Positions 37,843 through 50,427 of a stretch of 64,000 bases of DNA are shown here, one piece after another. Each line of letters opens with the position of its first letter. Position 1 is the stretch's first letter. The translations under genes were made by a program, and so were the position numbers. Origin of the DNA: Escallonia rubra (taxonomy: Eukaryota; Streptophyta; Magnoliopsida; Escalloniales; Escalloniaceae); the NCBI GenBank assembly GCA_033065855.1, contig JAVXUO010002397.1, forward strand, positions 146,325 through 210,324. Reading direction: 5' to 3'. Under the pieces are notes generated by a model. The model searched no databases. It had not been told where the DNA came from and saw only the letters and a program-made list of their open reading frames with translations.

Positions 37843-38427
37843 TGTATATATATATATATATATATATATCTTCAAATGTTTGGAGTTTACGGCCGGGTTT
37901 CATTGAATTTGTTCTGTCCTTTTACATTTCTTTTTATATTTTAAACAATTAACTTTTCTCAACTAATTTCGATGATTGAAGTCAAACACGTGTAATCCAC
38001 CATTACAATTTATTATTCTTCCTCCGCCCTTTTTTCTGTTTTTGACCGCACCACCGCCATCACAACTAAATATTACACACGCCTCTCAATTCCTGCCAAG
38101 CAAAATATAAGCAATATTGGCCACACACAAGAATTTTGGAACCATCTCAATAACACACTAAGCTAAAATATCCCCATTTCAAGATCTAATCGAACGATCT
38201 AAGCCGCGGGATAGACAACTCTTCCGGGACACTATCTCCACCAGGACATCTGTGTGACTAGCCTACGTGCTCCGCCACTTGGGGTTGTCATCGGCACCCC
38301 TAGGGATTATGACCCAAGGTCACTCTGAGACGGAAGCAGGTCTCCGGAGGGCATCGCGCCTAATCCGTCTGGTAGTTGGGCGTCAGGTCTTCCCTGCCTG
38401 TCAGGTCCTCGGAGTCTCTCAACGCCC

Positions 38428-39547
38428 TGTGGGACTCTGCAAGGGCTTTGGACTGGTGGCTAGATCAAAGGGGCTCTCTGGCCACATCGGTGTTGTGTGG
38501 GCCGGTCTTCCTACATCAACATACTTGACATTGACTCGGACTCATTCATTGTGACACCTCCACGTCGATTGCGAACCCACCTTCCTTGGCATTAGCGGAG
38601 AAGAAATGTAAAATATATATATATATATATATGGTGAAAATGCACGTAACTTCAGCGTGCATGTCGCTTTGACCGTTTTGGGAGGGTTAAAACATTGACT
38701 GTTGACAATGTTAACGTATCGTGAAAAGCGAGACCCATAATGAGTCCAACGGTGCGGTTGTAAGTTGGGAACACTCACGTACCCTTATTTTTTTTATGAA
38801 TTGTATGAAATATCCTTTGTATGAGCTAATCACCGAGAGGGAACGTAAGCGAAAGCAAATTCAAGTGCGCGTGAGCAGGCAAAGAAGATGGTGAGTGCAA
38901 ACATGCAAGCGGAAGCAAGAGCGAGCATTGAGGGCGAAAGTTACAAGGATATTAAGGGTCACTCTAGCAACGTTGGACTCTGTTGTCGATCACCACATCG
39001 GTAAATCCTGTTCAACTAGATCTATTGGATCAGGAAGGGTTTACGTGACAGTATCCAGAGGACAAAGGGGCCAGAATTATCATGAATATTCAATTACTAC
39101 TAATGGAAACATACCTTAGACCAACTATCGAACTATTGCATGCCATAGTTAGAGCATCATCTGCCAAAATCTTCTCTTCCATTTACAAAGAAACAAGTAA
39201 CTGGAATTTTTGTCCCACAGGTGACAACTGAATCCGATATTTCTGATGATTAACTACATGAAAATTATGGACTTAAAGAGATGAATACACATTCTATACA
39301 GTTTATCAACTGGTCGTGGAAGACCTGCATCTTCAGATGTTCAAGACAGCAGAATATATGTGAAGTGTGTGGATTCAATCTTGCTCGGTGACCGCTGCTC
39401 TTTTGCAGCATTCTAGTAGATATACCTCATTATCCCCGCTCTCATCGAGTACATCAGCATGGTCGTGATCAGTCCGCTAGTTTCTTTGGTCCCTTTTACT
39501 CGATGTATTCTCCTCCAGAGAAGAAGCTCCTTACAACTTCAGCGTAG
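38428..39547. other. Intergenic, including 3' flank of the CBL gene
   Basis: Contains a (TA)n run near 38613-38632. The part adjacent to 39547 should include the CBL 3' untranslated region. No gene recognised. Confidence 0.5.
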
Positions 39548-42500
39548 TTATATGTCTAGATCTTCAACTTCTGAACTCAGCACAAAACTGGGGAAGGCCA
39601 AGGTTATGTCCCTGGAAATGATAACAAATTAACAAACTGAAGTGGCATGTTTATATCATCCAAGTATAACAGTATTAAGATTTTGACACAGAGATTCATA
39701 ACTCGAAAATATGATGCATTAATAAACTACAGTGACAAGATGTATATTGTTTCTGTTTTACGATGTCAAGATTATCAGACGTTGATTCAGAACTCAACGT
39801 AGAAGGGGAATTGCAGAAAAAGAAGTATCACAAGTCGTTGGACTTGGACGACTTGATTTAGTAAAGATTCCAATACAAAGGAAGAAGGTCATGATGTTTC
39901 TCAAAACAGAGAATTTAGACCAAAGGGAGTTTAAAGAAAGTTCATTAGCTAATGAGTAGGATATATTCACAGAATAAGTTAACATGAATAACGATAGGGA
40001 CCCCAAGCTTGCTCCCAAAGGATGTGGCGCGCTTTTGGTCCACATATCTCAAACTAGTATGTCGTCTCTGTACACAGCTTTTGGGATGTCGTTTGATCCC
40101 AACCGTTAAAAACAAATAACCAATGTTACCAAACTAGTTTCCACGAGATGTTGTTTTAATACTACTTACTTCAAATATGGAAGGGTCATGTTCTTTATTA
40201 GAGATGGATTCTTTTCTACAAACTCCTTCCACTCTTCTTGATCGATCCTTCCATCGCCTTTTGTATCTGCTTCACTGAATGTCTGTGGGAATGATAAATA
40301 TGTCATTATTCAAAATTGAAGAGGGATGTAACCGACCCAACTAGTTTGGCACAAACGCTTGGATGATGATGATGAGGAGGAGGAGGAGGATGACTCTAAA
40401 TCAGTTAGGGAGCAAATGCAAGGAACAAGATAGGGGTTATAAAAACCTTGTCCACAATCATTTCAATAACATCATCAGAAAGCACGAGATCTGATTCATG
40501 CAAGAGTGCCAGTACCATCTCCTTCAACTGTCATACAGACAAAACTATTAGCATCATGACGAGGAGAGGATGATAAATATAATATTAGTACTGTGCATAT
40601 AACATTCTCTTCTCCAAATAATTCAATTAAACCATATTTAAAGGTTACATATTACTTAACCAACAGCTTTATATAAACCACAATACCCATTCAGTGGATA
40701 TTGAAGCGCAATTAAGTATGGTCATAATTAAGAATCCCCACATTTTTTTCATCAATGGCCTAGATTAAAATATTTGACCTCGAAAATGTACATCATCTGG
40801 ATTCCCATGCAATGGCAGAGCGGGGAATAAGAACAAGAAGAGATAAAGAAACAGGTGGTAATACTTGCCTCTTCTCTCTCAATAAATCCAGTGTGCCTTA
40901 AATCATACAATCTAAATGCAACTGCCAAAAAAAATTCCCAGATTAGCAAATGATTCAGTACATTCACTCAGGAAATCAAAACAATGTAAGTTTCATGAAG
41001 TGTAGCAAAAATACAGGTCCATGGGCCATGGCATATCACTATCTCCAACCAAATTCTTACATGCAACTTTGTCAGGTACAGGTGCATTTGGATGAAAGAC
41101 ACTCAGAGATCGAACAAATTCTCCAAACTCAATGACTCCATTGCGCTTGACATCAAACAAATCGAATGTCTGCATAAGCATTTGATGTAGCTTCAGTTGC
41201 AAGAACGACCATGTACATTGAGGAATTGTTGCACAAAAAGATAGCATGATGTTCAACGTATGTGTATCAGCAACTTTGCACCAACACAAGAGTAGTACTT
41301 GCCACTAACATGGTAAAATTCTTCAACGCAGACATGCAATCTAACATATAGAATAAGAATCAAGAATTGAGTGCAATAATAGGGGTTGAGCTCTTGGTGC
41401 AAGCTTCAAATTCCTGTTTCCAAGTAGTTTACACTTACAGCTGAATAGTTTTCTATAATTTCTTTCTGAGTTCTCTCAAAACTAGGAATCCCTGTTTTGC
41501 TTTATTTTTTTCCTTTATTTGCAAATGTACACTTGCTGCATTCTTTGATTTCACCATTTTTGGCACATTTAGTATAGTTCATTCGTAAATCAAGATGACT
41601 ATAGTACAATAGTTTTCTCGGGTGGAGTAAAGACATTTAGTACACTTGCTAGATTGAAGGACGGCGAGTATAAGAGAACTGAATTTAATGAAACACACCC
41701 TGTCTGCAAAGAGATTCCTCCTGTTTCTGTTCCTGAAGAGAGCAAGCTGGAACTCTTCCTGATGACAAAATTACATAGAAAATGAATATCCTAAACCCTT
41801 TAGAGAAACACAAAGTTAACTTTTATGTATATAAAACTGGTTTCTTTTACTACAACTGACTATCACTTTCAACTTCATAAGCAATCCTGGTGAACATACC
41901 TTGTGAATGAGCCCATCATCAATAATTGAGCTGCTTAATTTTTTAAATAGCTCATACAAGGCCTCTACTTCACTCACTGTGACTGCAAGGAGGCCATCAA
42001 AGAAGGAGAGCGAAAAAAATGTTTTTGAGTTATTACAAAAGACAAAAATCATAATGTGTCCTAAAAGATAATTTATGATTACCGACAGAGATAGCAGCAT
42101 GAATATATCTGTTGTCAATGCTCATTTAAAATAACTAGTCAAAGCCCCACGCTTCATGCGGGTGCTTGTTAGACTACTTGTACAATTTTATATATGCCTT
42201 AAGCGAAAAGAAAAGGAAAAAAAAAATTTGATACACGAGAGAGCTGAAATTCACATGTCTGTCTATATACACATGTTTTTTAATGTTTCTGATATTTTAG
42301 TGATAAAAGTAGAGCGTGAGCGACAGAAAGATTAAGACCTTTACTAAGATTATATCTTGCTAGTTAAACTCTCTCATACTTATTGGTCAACATTGTTAAG
42401 TCAAGCAAAACACTTGAACAAATATGGCTATAGAATTTCTGATATAAAAAACACACTTTTTTAGCTCAACTATATTGTTTAAACAATAAAATCTAACAGA

Positions 42501-43203
42501 ATTGAAAATAAGGCTCGCTTTGATGAGATTGAGGGTGGGTTTTCTGAACATTTTAGTGAGTGGCACGGGTGTAATTTAATATAAACATGAGGGCAAAGTG
42601 CTAAAATGCATGTGGAGAAGAAAAATCAGGACAATTTGCTAAAATGCATGTGGATGAAGTTGCTGCCTTTTAATACAGTGTATAGACAGATAGATAAATT
42701 ACTCTAGCTGATTTGAGGAACCAGGTCTGCACTTTTGTTCAGTAGTTCTTTAAGCTATCTCTACACGATGTGCTGACCAGCATAGGGTCTTCGACATGGA
42801 GTATCTTAATCGAACTATCCCTTCAAATGAATCTCATTTGTCAGTTTCTCACACAATTATTTGAAGAGAAAGGCAAGTTGAGGTCTGCTCATTACATTAC
42901 AACAAACTAAAACCTTTCTACCTGGCCCGCGTAAAGAAGCAGGCCCCTATTACGCAATTAAGGACTTCGACAAAAAAGCAATAATACAAGAGAGGATATC
43001 AACACTTAGCAGATAGACAGAAGCAATAAAGTTGGAAGTAGTTAGACAGCTTTTTGCAATTTGAGCAGGCTGACCACTATCTATTAAGCCAAGAGCGAAA
43101 ACTTGAGGTATGATGCATACTTACACGGTGTTTCGGCAGCAAGAAGAGTAGGCTCCTCGTATCCAGGTGTATGCCTGGTTTTGGTTGAGCAAACGCAGCC
43201 CAT
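39548..43203 (-). CDS. CBL4: Calcineurin B-like Ca2+ sensor, CBL4/SOS3-type
   Basis: Ca2+ sensor that recruits a CIPK protein kinase to membranes; in Arabidopsis CBL4/SOS3 with CIPK24/SOS2 activates Na+ export. Eight exons, 5' to 3': 43203-43125, 41982-41900, 41758-41699, 41169-41061, 40921-40869, 40527-40447, 40282-40170, 39611-39548; 213 aa, the family's normal size. MGC at the start gives N-myristoylation (Gly2) and S-acylation (Cys3). [20 protein letters not shown] is the atypical first EF-hand; others lie at 80-91 ([12 protein letters not shown]), 117-128 and 161-172 ([12 protein letters not shown]). The C-terminal FPSF motif (199-202), a CIPK phosphorylation site, is present. Exon 5 ends GAG|GCAAGT, a GC donor; only this junction keeps phase. 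Intron 1 contains a Helitron. CBL4 rather than CBL8/CBL5 is my best match from memory. Confidence 0.94.
42135..42686 (-). mobile_element. Non-autonomous Helitron in CBL intron 1
   Basis: On the minus strand it starts TCTATACACTGTATTAAAAG and ends CTAG followed by host T. About ten bases before the CTAG is a short hairpin, cccgc-atgaa-gcgtggg, with one G·T pair. The 5' boundary could be four bases further (42690), which would better fit the A|TC rule. No coding capacity. Confidence 0.7.
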
Positions 43204-46200
43204 TAAAGCTGGTAACGTGCAAGACTTTTTTCAACTGATAGTTTCATGCTAAAGAAGCTACTCTAATCGCGTCACCTGTGAATCAATTAGAAAGCATATT
43301 TCTCAAATTAAGCTCTCTGCAGAAGTCTAATATTGACCCTTGCACTATAGCCTCATTGGGATACATGGGCAGCAAAGAGTCAGACATGTGGATGTGCTCA
43401 TAAGACCAAATAAGAGTTTCATGGCTGTGTCTTCTGTTTGCAAATGGGAAGAAAACCAAGAATTGCCCGTCCTAGTCGGCATATGTTGATGAATAGACAT
43501 GTTAGCCTGTGTTAGTTTCAGGATGGTGAAAATATCGATTGTGATCTGAGTCATGAGCTAAAGAAAGAATTATGTATCGGAATTCCCGGGACCAAGCTGC
43601 CAACATGTTGCTTGTGGTTTTCCTAGAAATAAAAAAATGGTTTTCTATATCACAGGAAACAAACAAAAGGTAGTAGAAATTCAGAACCATTCAAACAAAA
43701 TGACAATCTTCAGCTACTTAATTAATCACATAATATCAAAAGTAGTACGTAAGCATCTCTGACCTTCCCCTTTTTGGTGATTAAAGTGTTACTACTACGA
43801 ATTGACGTGAAAATGATGCACGAACTCAGAAATTGATGAAGTTAAAGGTGATGAACGCACGAGGTCCGCCACTGTGGGCTTTATGGAGTTGGATGTCTCT
43901 GCGGCCGACAAATTTTGGCATTTTGAAACTGTGACCTTTGTTTGGGTCAAAATAGAAACAACCCACCCTCAACTTGAAATTACTAATTAAAACGAACCAA
44001 CCCATTTTTCTCGATAAATTTTGAAACTAAATTTGAATCCCTACCATGATGACCTTACTGAATCTTGGAAGTAGGGAAACTACCCAGAAAAATATTGGGG
44101 GACAGATGACTTTAAAGGAAAAAACCATGAAGAACCATCATTAAGAATCTCAAATAGGTGAAGTGCAGAATTTGACACACAGGACGATGCAAAGAGATAA
44201 TTAGGTGTTAAAAGAAATCAAATCAGGTGTTCTTTGGCTGATTATCGCCAAACACCATCAATGGTTCTACTTGAGATTAAAAGATCAATAAAAATTCGTT
44301 AAGATTGCCAAAATCAAGATAGAAAAAGGTTTCACCTAATAGTAGATAGACATTGATGAACAGGTCAAATAAAAAGAAATAAATCATTATCCCTAGTTTG
44401 GTTGATAAAAAGGGGAACTTTGAATCTTTAGAATAGTTGTTGGTCTTGAAGAATTGGCTGTGTAATATATTATCAGACCCATCAGTCATCTGACTGACTA
44501 CTCCTCCATTCTTGGAATCAAATGAACTTTTTTCACTGGTATTCGAATCATTTGAATGAAAAAACCTCAGGCATTCACTCTCGAAGAAATCTTGGCAACC
44601 CAACAAAGCAGTTGAAGCAAGAACGCGGAAGAAGTGCAAATACCCAACGTTTCTTTGCATTGAAGTTAAATAAAACATTCAAAAAATGGAGCAGAAATTA
44701 CGTAGGAGGAGAGAAGTTTGGTACAGAGAGAGAGAACCGACCTGTGGGGGAGGTGGGATCTTGGGAAGCCTTTGGAATACACGATCTTTGTTAGCTTTTG
44801 ATAGGGATCCTCTCTTTATATATTGGAATTCTTTACACTACTTTCTTTTGTTTTGTAGCATCTCAATGCTTAGTTTAAGGGAAGAAAGATGCTTATGGCT
44901 TCTCTTCTTCGTCAATCCGAGTCACTGTTTAGCACTCTATACAGACTATTCCCTATAGCTTTCAGGTTGGCTGGTAAGCAATATGGGAGCATGTATTAAA
45001 TAGGCAGATGGAGAAAATGAGTTCTGTAAATTTCGATGTATGTGTGTGTGTGTGTGTGTGCCTTCAAGGATACAGCACCAGCACGCCGCCAGCAGCAGCA
45101 GAACCCTTTTGACTTGAGAGGCAATACATTTGAAAATCCTGAGGACATTAACCAAAAACTTTGCTAGAAAATGCGACTTAGAAACGTTAACAATATAAAA
45201 AGGTTTAGAAACGTTAACAATATAAAAGTAAAGTAAAAGTTGAACATCGTCCAACGAATTCGATGCACATGCTACCATTACACTCGCATTGGATACTAAC
45301 ACTCATTTGCATCATTTTAGTCCGATAGTTTATGATTGTCGGTAGGAGATCGATCGACTTCAAATTATAAAATTTTCTCATATTCACCGTGAAGCTAATC
45401 GTTGCGCTGAATTTCTGGTCTATATTCGTTGCAATAGTTGTAGTAGTTTTAAGTTTTTCCTCATCTCCTCTAAATGATTAGCATTCAAGAAGCGGACGCG
45501 AGAAGCACCTTACATTTGTTGTAATTGCTATTGAATGAATGCATTTCCCTTTCCTTCAAAGAAAGAAAGATAGAAAATAAAGAGGTAAAGTATAAGAAAA
45601 AGATAACTTTGCCCCGACTCTAAAGACAATAATAAACGACAACGGTGCATAATTCTATTACCCTATTTGAAGCTTATAACTAAAACCGTAAATGTTGCGC
45701 TTAGACTAACTTCCATCAGAGGAAGCTAGAAAGACAAAAGGACAAAGGTTTGATTTAGTGGCCACTTACTAAAAGAAGGGTAATGTGTACAAGTAAACGA
45801 GAAAAAAGCGAAATAGTGCTATGTACCCAAAAAGGGTAAAAGGGTAATGTGCACAGGTAAACGAAGAAAAAACGAAACTGAGCTCTACACCAAGAAAGTT
45901 AATGTGCACAGGTAAACGAGGAAAAAGCAAAATAGAGCTCTGCACCAAGAAGGGTAATTTTTTTTTTTTTTTTGATTGAACGGAACAACAATACAACTTA
46001 TTATCAATATTTCACTACAAATTATAAACGAGACAGCAGAATAGCATAAACGTATAAAAGCATCATGTCTCACTTGTAATTTCATAATGATTTTCAATAA
46101 GCTAGACCTGATATCGGAGTAATATTACTCTGATAGAAGTCGAAACTATTTTGACAATAAAACTAACATTTTCTTCATTAGATCATTAGGTCTAGGTTGT

Positions 46201-48965
46201 TCCCTCATGCAATAGGCTCTCAATTTTATGGCGTTGTGGATGGCAATAGGAAAAGAAGGAAGTAAGTATTGCGTGGTCTCCAACCGTTAGATGATGGAGG
46301 ACTGATGCAATATGAGGAAAGACTAAAAGACGTAGGGTGTTGTTAAACTTCGTATCCAACTGTTTTAAATGATTGGAACTATTGCTTCCCGTCACTAACA
46401 AAAAAGAACACATGTTGCCTCGCCATCCTTTCCCTGAAGTCTAAATAACACAGTTATCAAAACTGACCTAGATCGGTCGGTTCAACCTTGAACCAGAACC
46501 TTCATGGGCTCGAGTCAGCTGAAATAATGGAGTTGTATACGAACCAAAAACTCGTCCAAACCAATTGGTTTTTTGCAAGAAGCGTGACCCCAACCAGTAT
46601 ATGTAGAATCGTAACGGTTTTATAAAATACAACTAAAAGACCTATATAGGCACTAAAATAACCCACCTTTTTAAAAAAAATTAAATATTAGTCATTTATG
46701 TTTTTCAGCTCTAAAAAAGTACGACCGATTATAATTCTTTGCAAATGCGAGATATAAGAATTGTATACACAATAACAGTCTCAGTCACACAATCTCACTC
46801 CCAAATTACCTCATATTTTCTAATGAATTGAGTAGCCACAAATTACAAGATCTTTTACTAACTTTTCTGTTTATTTGAGGAGCCAGTAATAAGTCCGTAA
46901 TTCTTCAACCAGTATGTTCATTTCTTCATCTTTTCTACTTCTTGCTCTTCATCTTCGTCTTATCATATCTTATTTTCTTGCTAAAAACTAACTCTCTCTT
47001 TTTTTTCCTCGGAGTTCTTGACTTCTTGTTCATTTATTCATCACTTTCAACATCATTTCCGTTTTCTTATTCTTCTTCACTCTACATAAATTGCGTACCA
47101 TATATATTTTGAAAACAATTTCAACTATTTATAAATATATATTTTACTTCTAAAAAGTATTAAAAAAAAGTTTGAACCAATTGAATTCACCATTAAACCA
47201 CTGTTCGATGCATCCCATGTAGTCCGAAACTGACCAGCTGAGTCAGTGTCATTTGGTGTATTATTATTATGACCTTTATGAATGATTTGCACACATCATA
47301 GCAAAGCCATCACTCGTTTATGAGAAAATCACGGGACAAGTCAACCAGTGATAGTTGTTCTTCGTATATATTTTTTTTTTTACAACTGAATCAACAAGAC
47401 AAGAGAGTGAGACCGGCAAGTTATCCATTTTTATTTTCTTGTCAAGCAACTTAGGTAAATTAAAACAACCAATACAATAAACGCTATAGTCAAGTGAGTA
47501 CTCTTGAAGTAATAGAGACACTGGTCAATATGGTCTTGCTGGGAAACTGAGTAAACACGAAGACTGTTCGTTCTCGGTGGTATCGAGCTAAGGGATAATC
47601 GGAACATGACAGAGGCACAGTAAGTTATCTTTCTCAATTCTTAAAATTGTCTCATGACAGTATTAATGATTCAACATTACATACTCAAAAAAGAAAGCGG
47701 TATGCCTATCATAATCTATGTAGATATATTGAGGATTATCCATCAATGTGACAATAAAAAAAGGTTCGAGGACCGCCTATCAATTTTTGGCAATAGATTA
47801 AAATCTGCAAGATCCTTGACCTTGTTAACAAACTTAGACAAGTGATGTTGATTGATGTTAATTTCATCCTCTATAAAAGAAGAGAGGGAGCCAAAAAGCA
47901 GAAGCAACTAATGAAAAGCTCACAAGTTTCAAACAAAGGGATCAAAGGCATGGCAAATCATAGGGCTCGTGCTATTTTTTTTGGTAAACCACGAGAATTG
48001 CATTACTTTAGGTCTTGTCATTCTAGCCTTATGGCCTTACACTTACACTGGAACATTATGACAGGCTATGATACACACACAAAATGCTGCAATTAGCCAC
48101 GCTGCTCAACTGCCGACATAAAATTTACAAATTCTATCACATCCGAGATCAAAAGAATCGAAAAGAACATAAGATCGCTTTACAACAACATGTCGTACAT
48201 CCAGTCGTGATGAACGCCTATGCTTGACATGACAAGCAAAAGCTGATAACAATTTTCGCCTCCTGTAGCTATGCTAGAGTTGCCATGTCCAATATGAGAT
48301 AACGGAAATCTAACACAGTATTATACAACAAAAGTCATATCATCAGTGCTACAGTCTTGGTGATGTCGTCGATATCTGATATCTGAAAGAGCGGAAAATA
48401 GGAATCTACATAAAGGTAACATTAAGATATGCCCAAGAAGCAGTTGTATAAGCAGGGCAAATGTTTCTAGTTAATTATGGCCACGAACACCGGTCCGGAG
48501 ATTTAATGGAGCGCTTATTTTAACATCACATCTGTTATTCCACACTCTTATCTTTTGTCATTAAAGGTGTTAAAAAGTACTACAACCGTGCAAACACAAA
48601 CGCTCCTGAAATTTAATTAAAAAACTCTCACCCATCTAATTTTAGTCCATGATAAAGCCTATCCAACACATTTGTATGCTCCAACCACCACAAATACAAA
48701 CAGCAATTTAGTTAAAGCCAAGCCTTCGGAGTTGTCAACTAAAGATAATGTAACTTAATTTAAATAATATTTGCTTTTCGGGTACAAGATATCTCGTGGA
48801 TCCATAATCGCCTTGTGTTGTTATTTTACGAAGTCCCTTTCTTCCGTCATTTTCTTATGTACCAAAACAAAAAAATAATGACATCCGTTTGATGGCTCTC
48901 TCTTTCTGCATTTTCACGTGGATGCAATTTCATTCATTATTATTATTATTATATATATATGGAGC
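43204..48965. other. Upstream region of the CBL gene and intergenic DNA
   Basis: A leader exon or promoter for the CBL gene is expected within the first ~1.5 kb. A 133-codon minus-strand frame at 44277-44678 (best Met at 44657) has no recognised domain and may be leader or chance. Other content: a (TG)10 run at 45041-45060, a 56-bp tandem repeat at 45778-45951, and repeat-like sequence with (a/g)accggttcaacc-type motifs at 46455-46570. No further gene recognised. Confidence 0.45.
45778..45951. repeat. 56-bp tandem repeat, three copies
   Basis: Units at 45778-45833, 45842-45897 and 45898-45951 share taatgtgcacaggtaaacga and a tail like agctctgcaccaagaa. The last two are closer to each other than to the first. 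Confidence 0.9.
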
Positions 48966-49158
48966 TGATTCACTGCTAGCGCTAGCAACTTAACCCAAGT
49001 TGCTAGCGCTATCTGGCCGTCCACGGCGAGAATGGACGGCCAGATCGCGCGCCACAACAGCGAATTTTTTCACCGTCCCCTACATAATGTAGCGGACGGT
49101 GAAAAAATCGCCCGCTACATTATGTAGTGGACGGCCCAACAGCGCTAGCACTGGATCA
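48966..49158. mobile_element. Palindrome-rich MITE in a TA microsatellite
   Basis: Ends tgattcactgctagcgct and, reversed, tgatccagtgctagcgct match at 16 of 18 positions. The interior is almost wholly palindromic. A 14-bp perfect stem occupies 48978-49010. A 13-bp perfect stem (atctggccgtcca) occupies 49011-49045. Arms of 22 bases with one mismatch and a 1-nt centre span 49064-49108, with half of it repeated to 49138. It is flanked on both sides by TA repeats, so the target duplication cannot be defined. Superfamily unknown. Confidence 0.75.

Positions 49159-49160
<2 letters not shown>

Positions 49161-49210
<50 letters not shown>
49161..49210. repeat. (AT)25 microsatellite
   Basis: Fifty bases of perfect AT repeat directly beside the palindrome-rich MITE. 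Confidence 0.97.
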
Positions 49211-49212
<2 letters not shown>

Positions 49213-50427
49213 GGTGAAATTATATGAGTAGTGAAATACAAATGACGCAGTATGTTTAGGCTACCCTAGTGGCAAAGTTGCATACAGTTTTAGAGTAAAT
49301 GATACAATCACCGAAAATGAAACTAACTTATTGCGAATTCAGAGAAGAAAACAACTATCATCTTGAATCGGCATGTCCAGTGGTGGGTGAGCGATAACAA
49401 TCATCGGTCCCACTTATCTTTACTCTTTAAGGCTGGATTAATCCGTACTCTTTTCGATATCTGACTGAGTGCAGACAAAATATACAGCTCTATTTAAAAT
49501 TATCTGTAATTCCAAGGCTCCATAAAAAGTTAGATATGAACGTAGATTTGATGCAACATACTCTGTATTACTTGAGTAGCAAGTGGAATTGGAAAAAAAA
49601 AAGTCAAAAGTCAAAATCTAATATATATATGACAGCCGAAACTGAGAAAAAGTAGCCACATCACGACGTACGTGTACACTTTCTTAAGTCATATTTTAAT
49701 TTTTTGAAAGCATTTTGAATTTATTAACCTTTTTTAATAATGATATGAATTCCTTTTTCTCCTTCTCTCTCTCTCTTATTCAATTTAATTTGAATTTTTT
49801 TTACCATTTGAAATTCAATTAATTAAATAAATTTTATATTTCTCTCTCTTCTATGTCAACATATCCCATTTAAAAATTTTATTTATATCTTTATAATTTC
49901 ATTAATTCCTAATATTTTGCCAAAACTAATTCTCTATGTACTCCATTTAATCTAAAATCTTTTCTATGCCAAATATTCTTTATCTATTTTTCTCTCTAGC
50001 TAACATAATTTCCTCATTTTATTTCATTACACGTTTATTACTCTCCCATTTTATTTTCAATCATTTGATATGCATCTTTATTTGTAACGCCCCAATTTTT
50101 TTGGAGCGTTAATTTCAAAACAATAAAGGCCGAAACCTCATAATATCAAAAAGTCTTCCAACTGGATATTAGTCTCCAAGAAACATCAATAAATGTCTCA
50201 CTGATAAAAAAAATAGTTATGTAGTCCCAAATGTCTCCTACATGATTTTTAAAATAAAATCACGATCACAATTATTGCCTCTTATTGTAAAATTTGTAAA
50301 ATAGTCTTACTAACTCTGAAAATAAACTACCAACTTTCTATCACATAGCTAGCCATGTATTCCAGTCTCACCTACTAATCACCTGAAAAGAAAACAACAA
50401 GGGAGTAAGTCAAATGCCCAGTTTGAT
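49211..50427. other. Intergenic, very AT-rich, no gene recognised
   Basis: Includes T-rich stretches at 49690-50050. A motif at about 50083-50111 (aacgcccc...ggagcgtt) resembles the start of some plant LTRs, but no partner LTR was found. Confidence 0.45.

Larger units (their letters stand above)
34192..38427. repeat. Copy B of the tandem duplication, enlarged by later insertions
   Basis: Begins gtctaatatatggactaagc directly after the end of copy A and ends ctctcaacgccc. Its extra length over copy A is explained by a Helitron (1,239 bp), a SINE with target duplication (~150 bp) and a local ~70-bp tandem duplication near 34530-34640 (two copies of ggtaattgatat(a/g)ct). Confidence 0.92.

Noticed and set aside
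38640-38790. GC-richer block after a TA run, possible MITE
   Set aside because: No inverted ends or duplication found.
45778-45951. CRISPR-like spaced repeats
   Set aside because: Adjacent tandem units without unique spacers, in a plant genome.
46455-47260. Possible degenerate transposon with ggttcaacc motifs at the left and ggtcag motifs at the right
   Set aside because: The ends could not be paired convincingly and no target duplication was seen.
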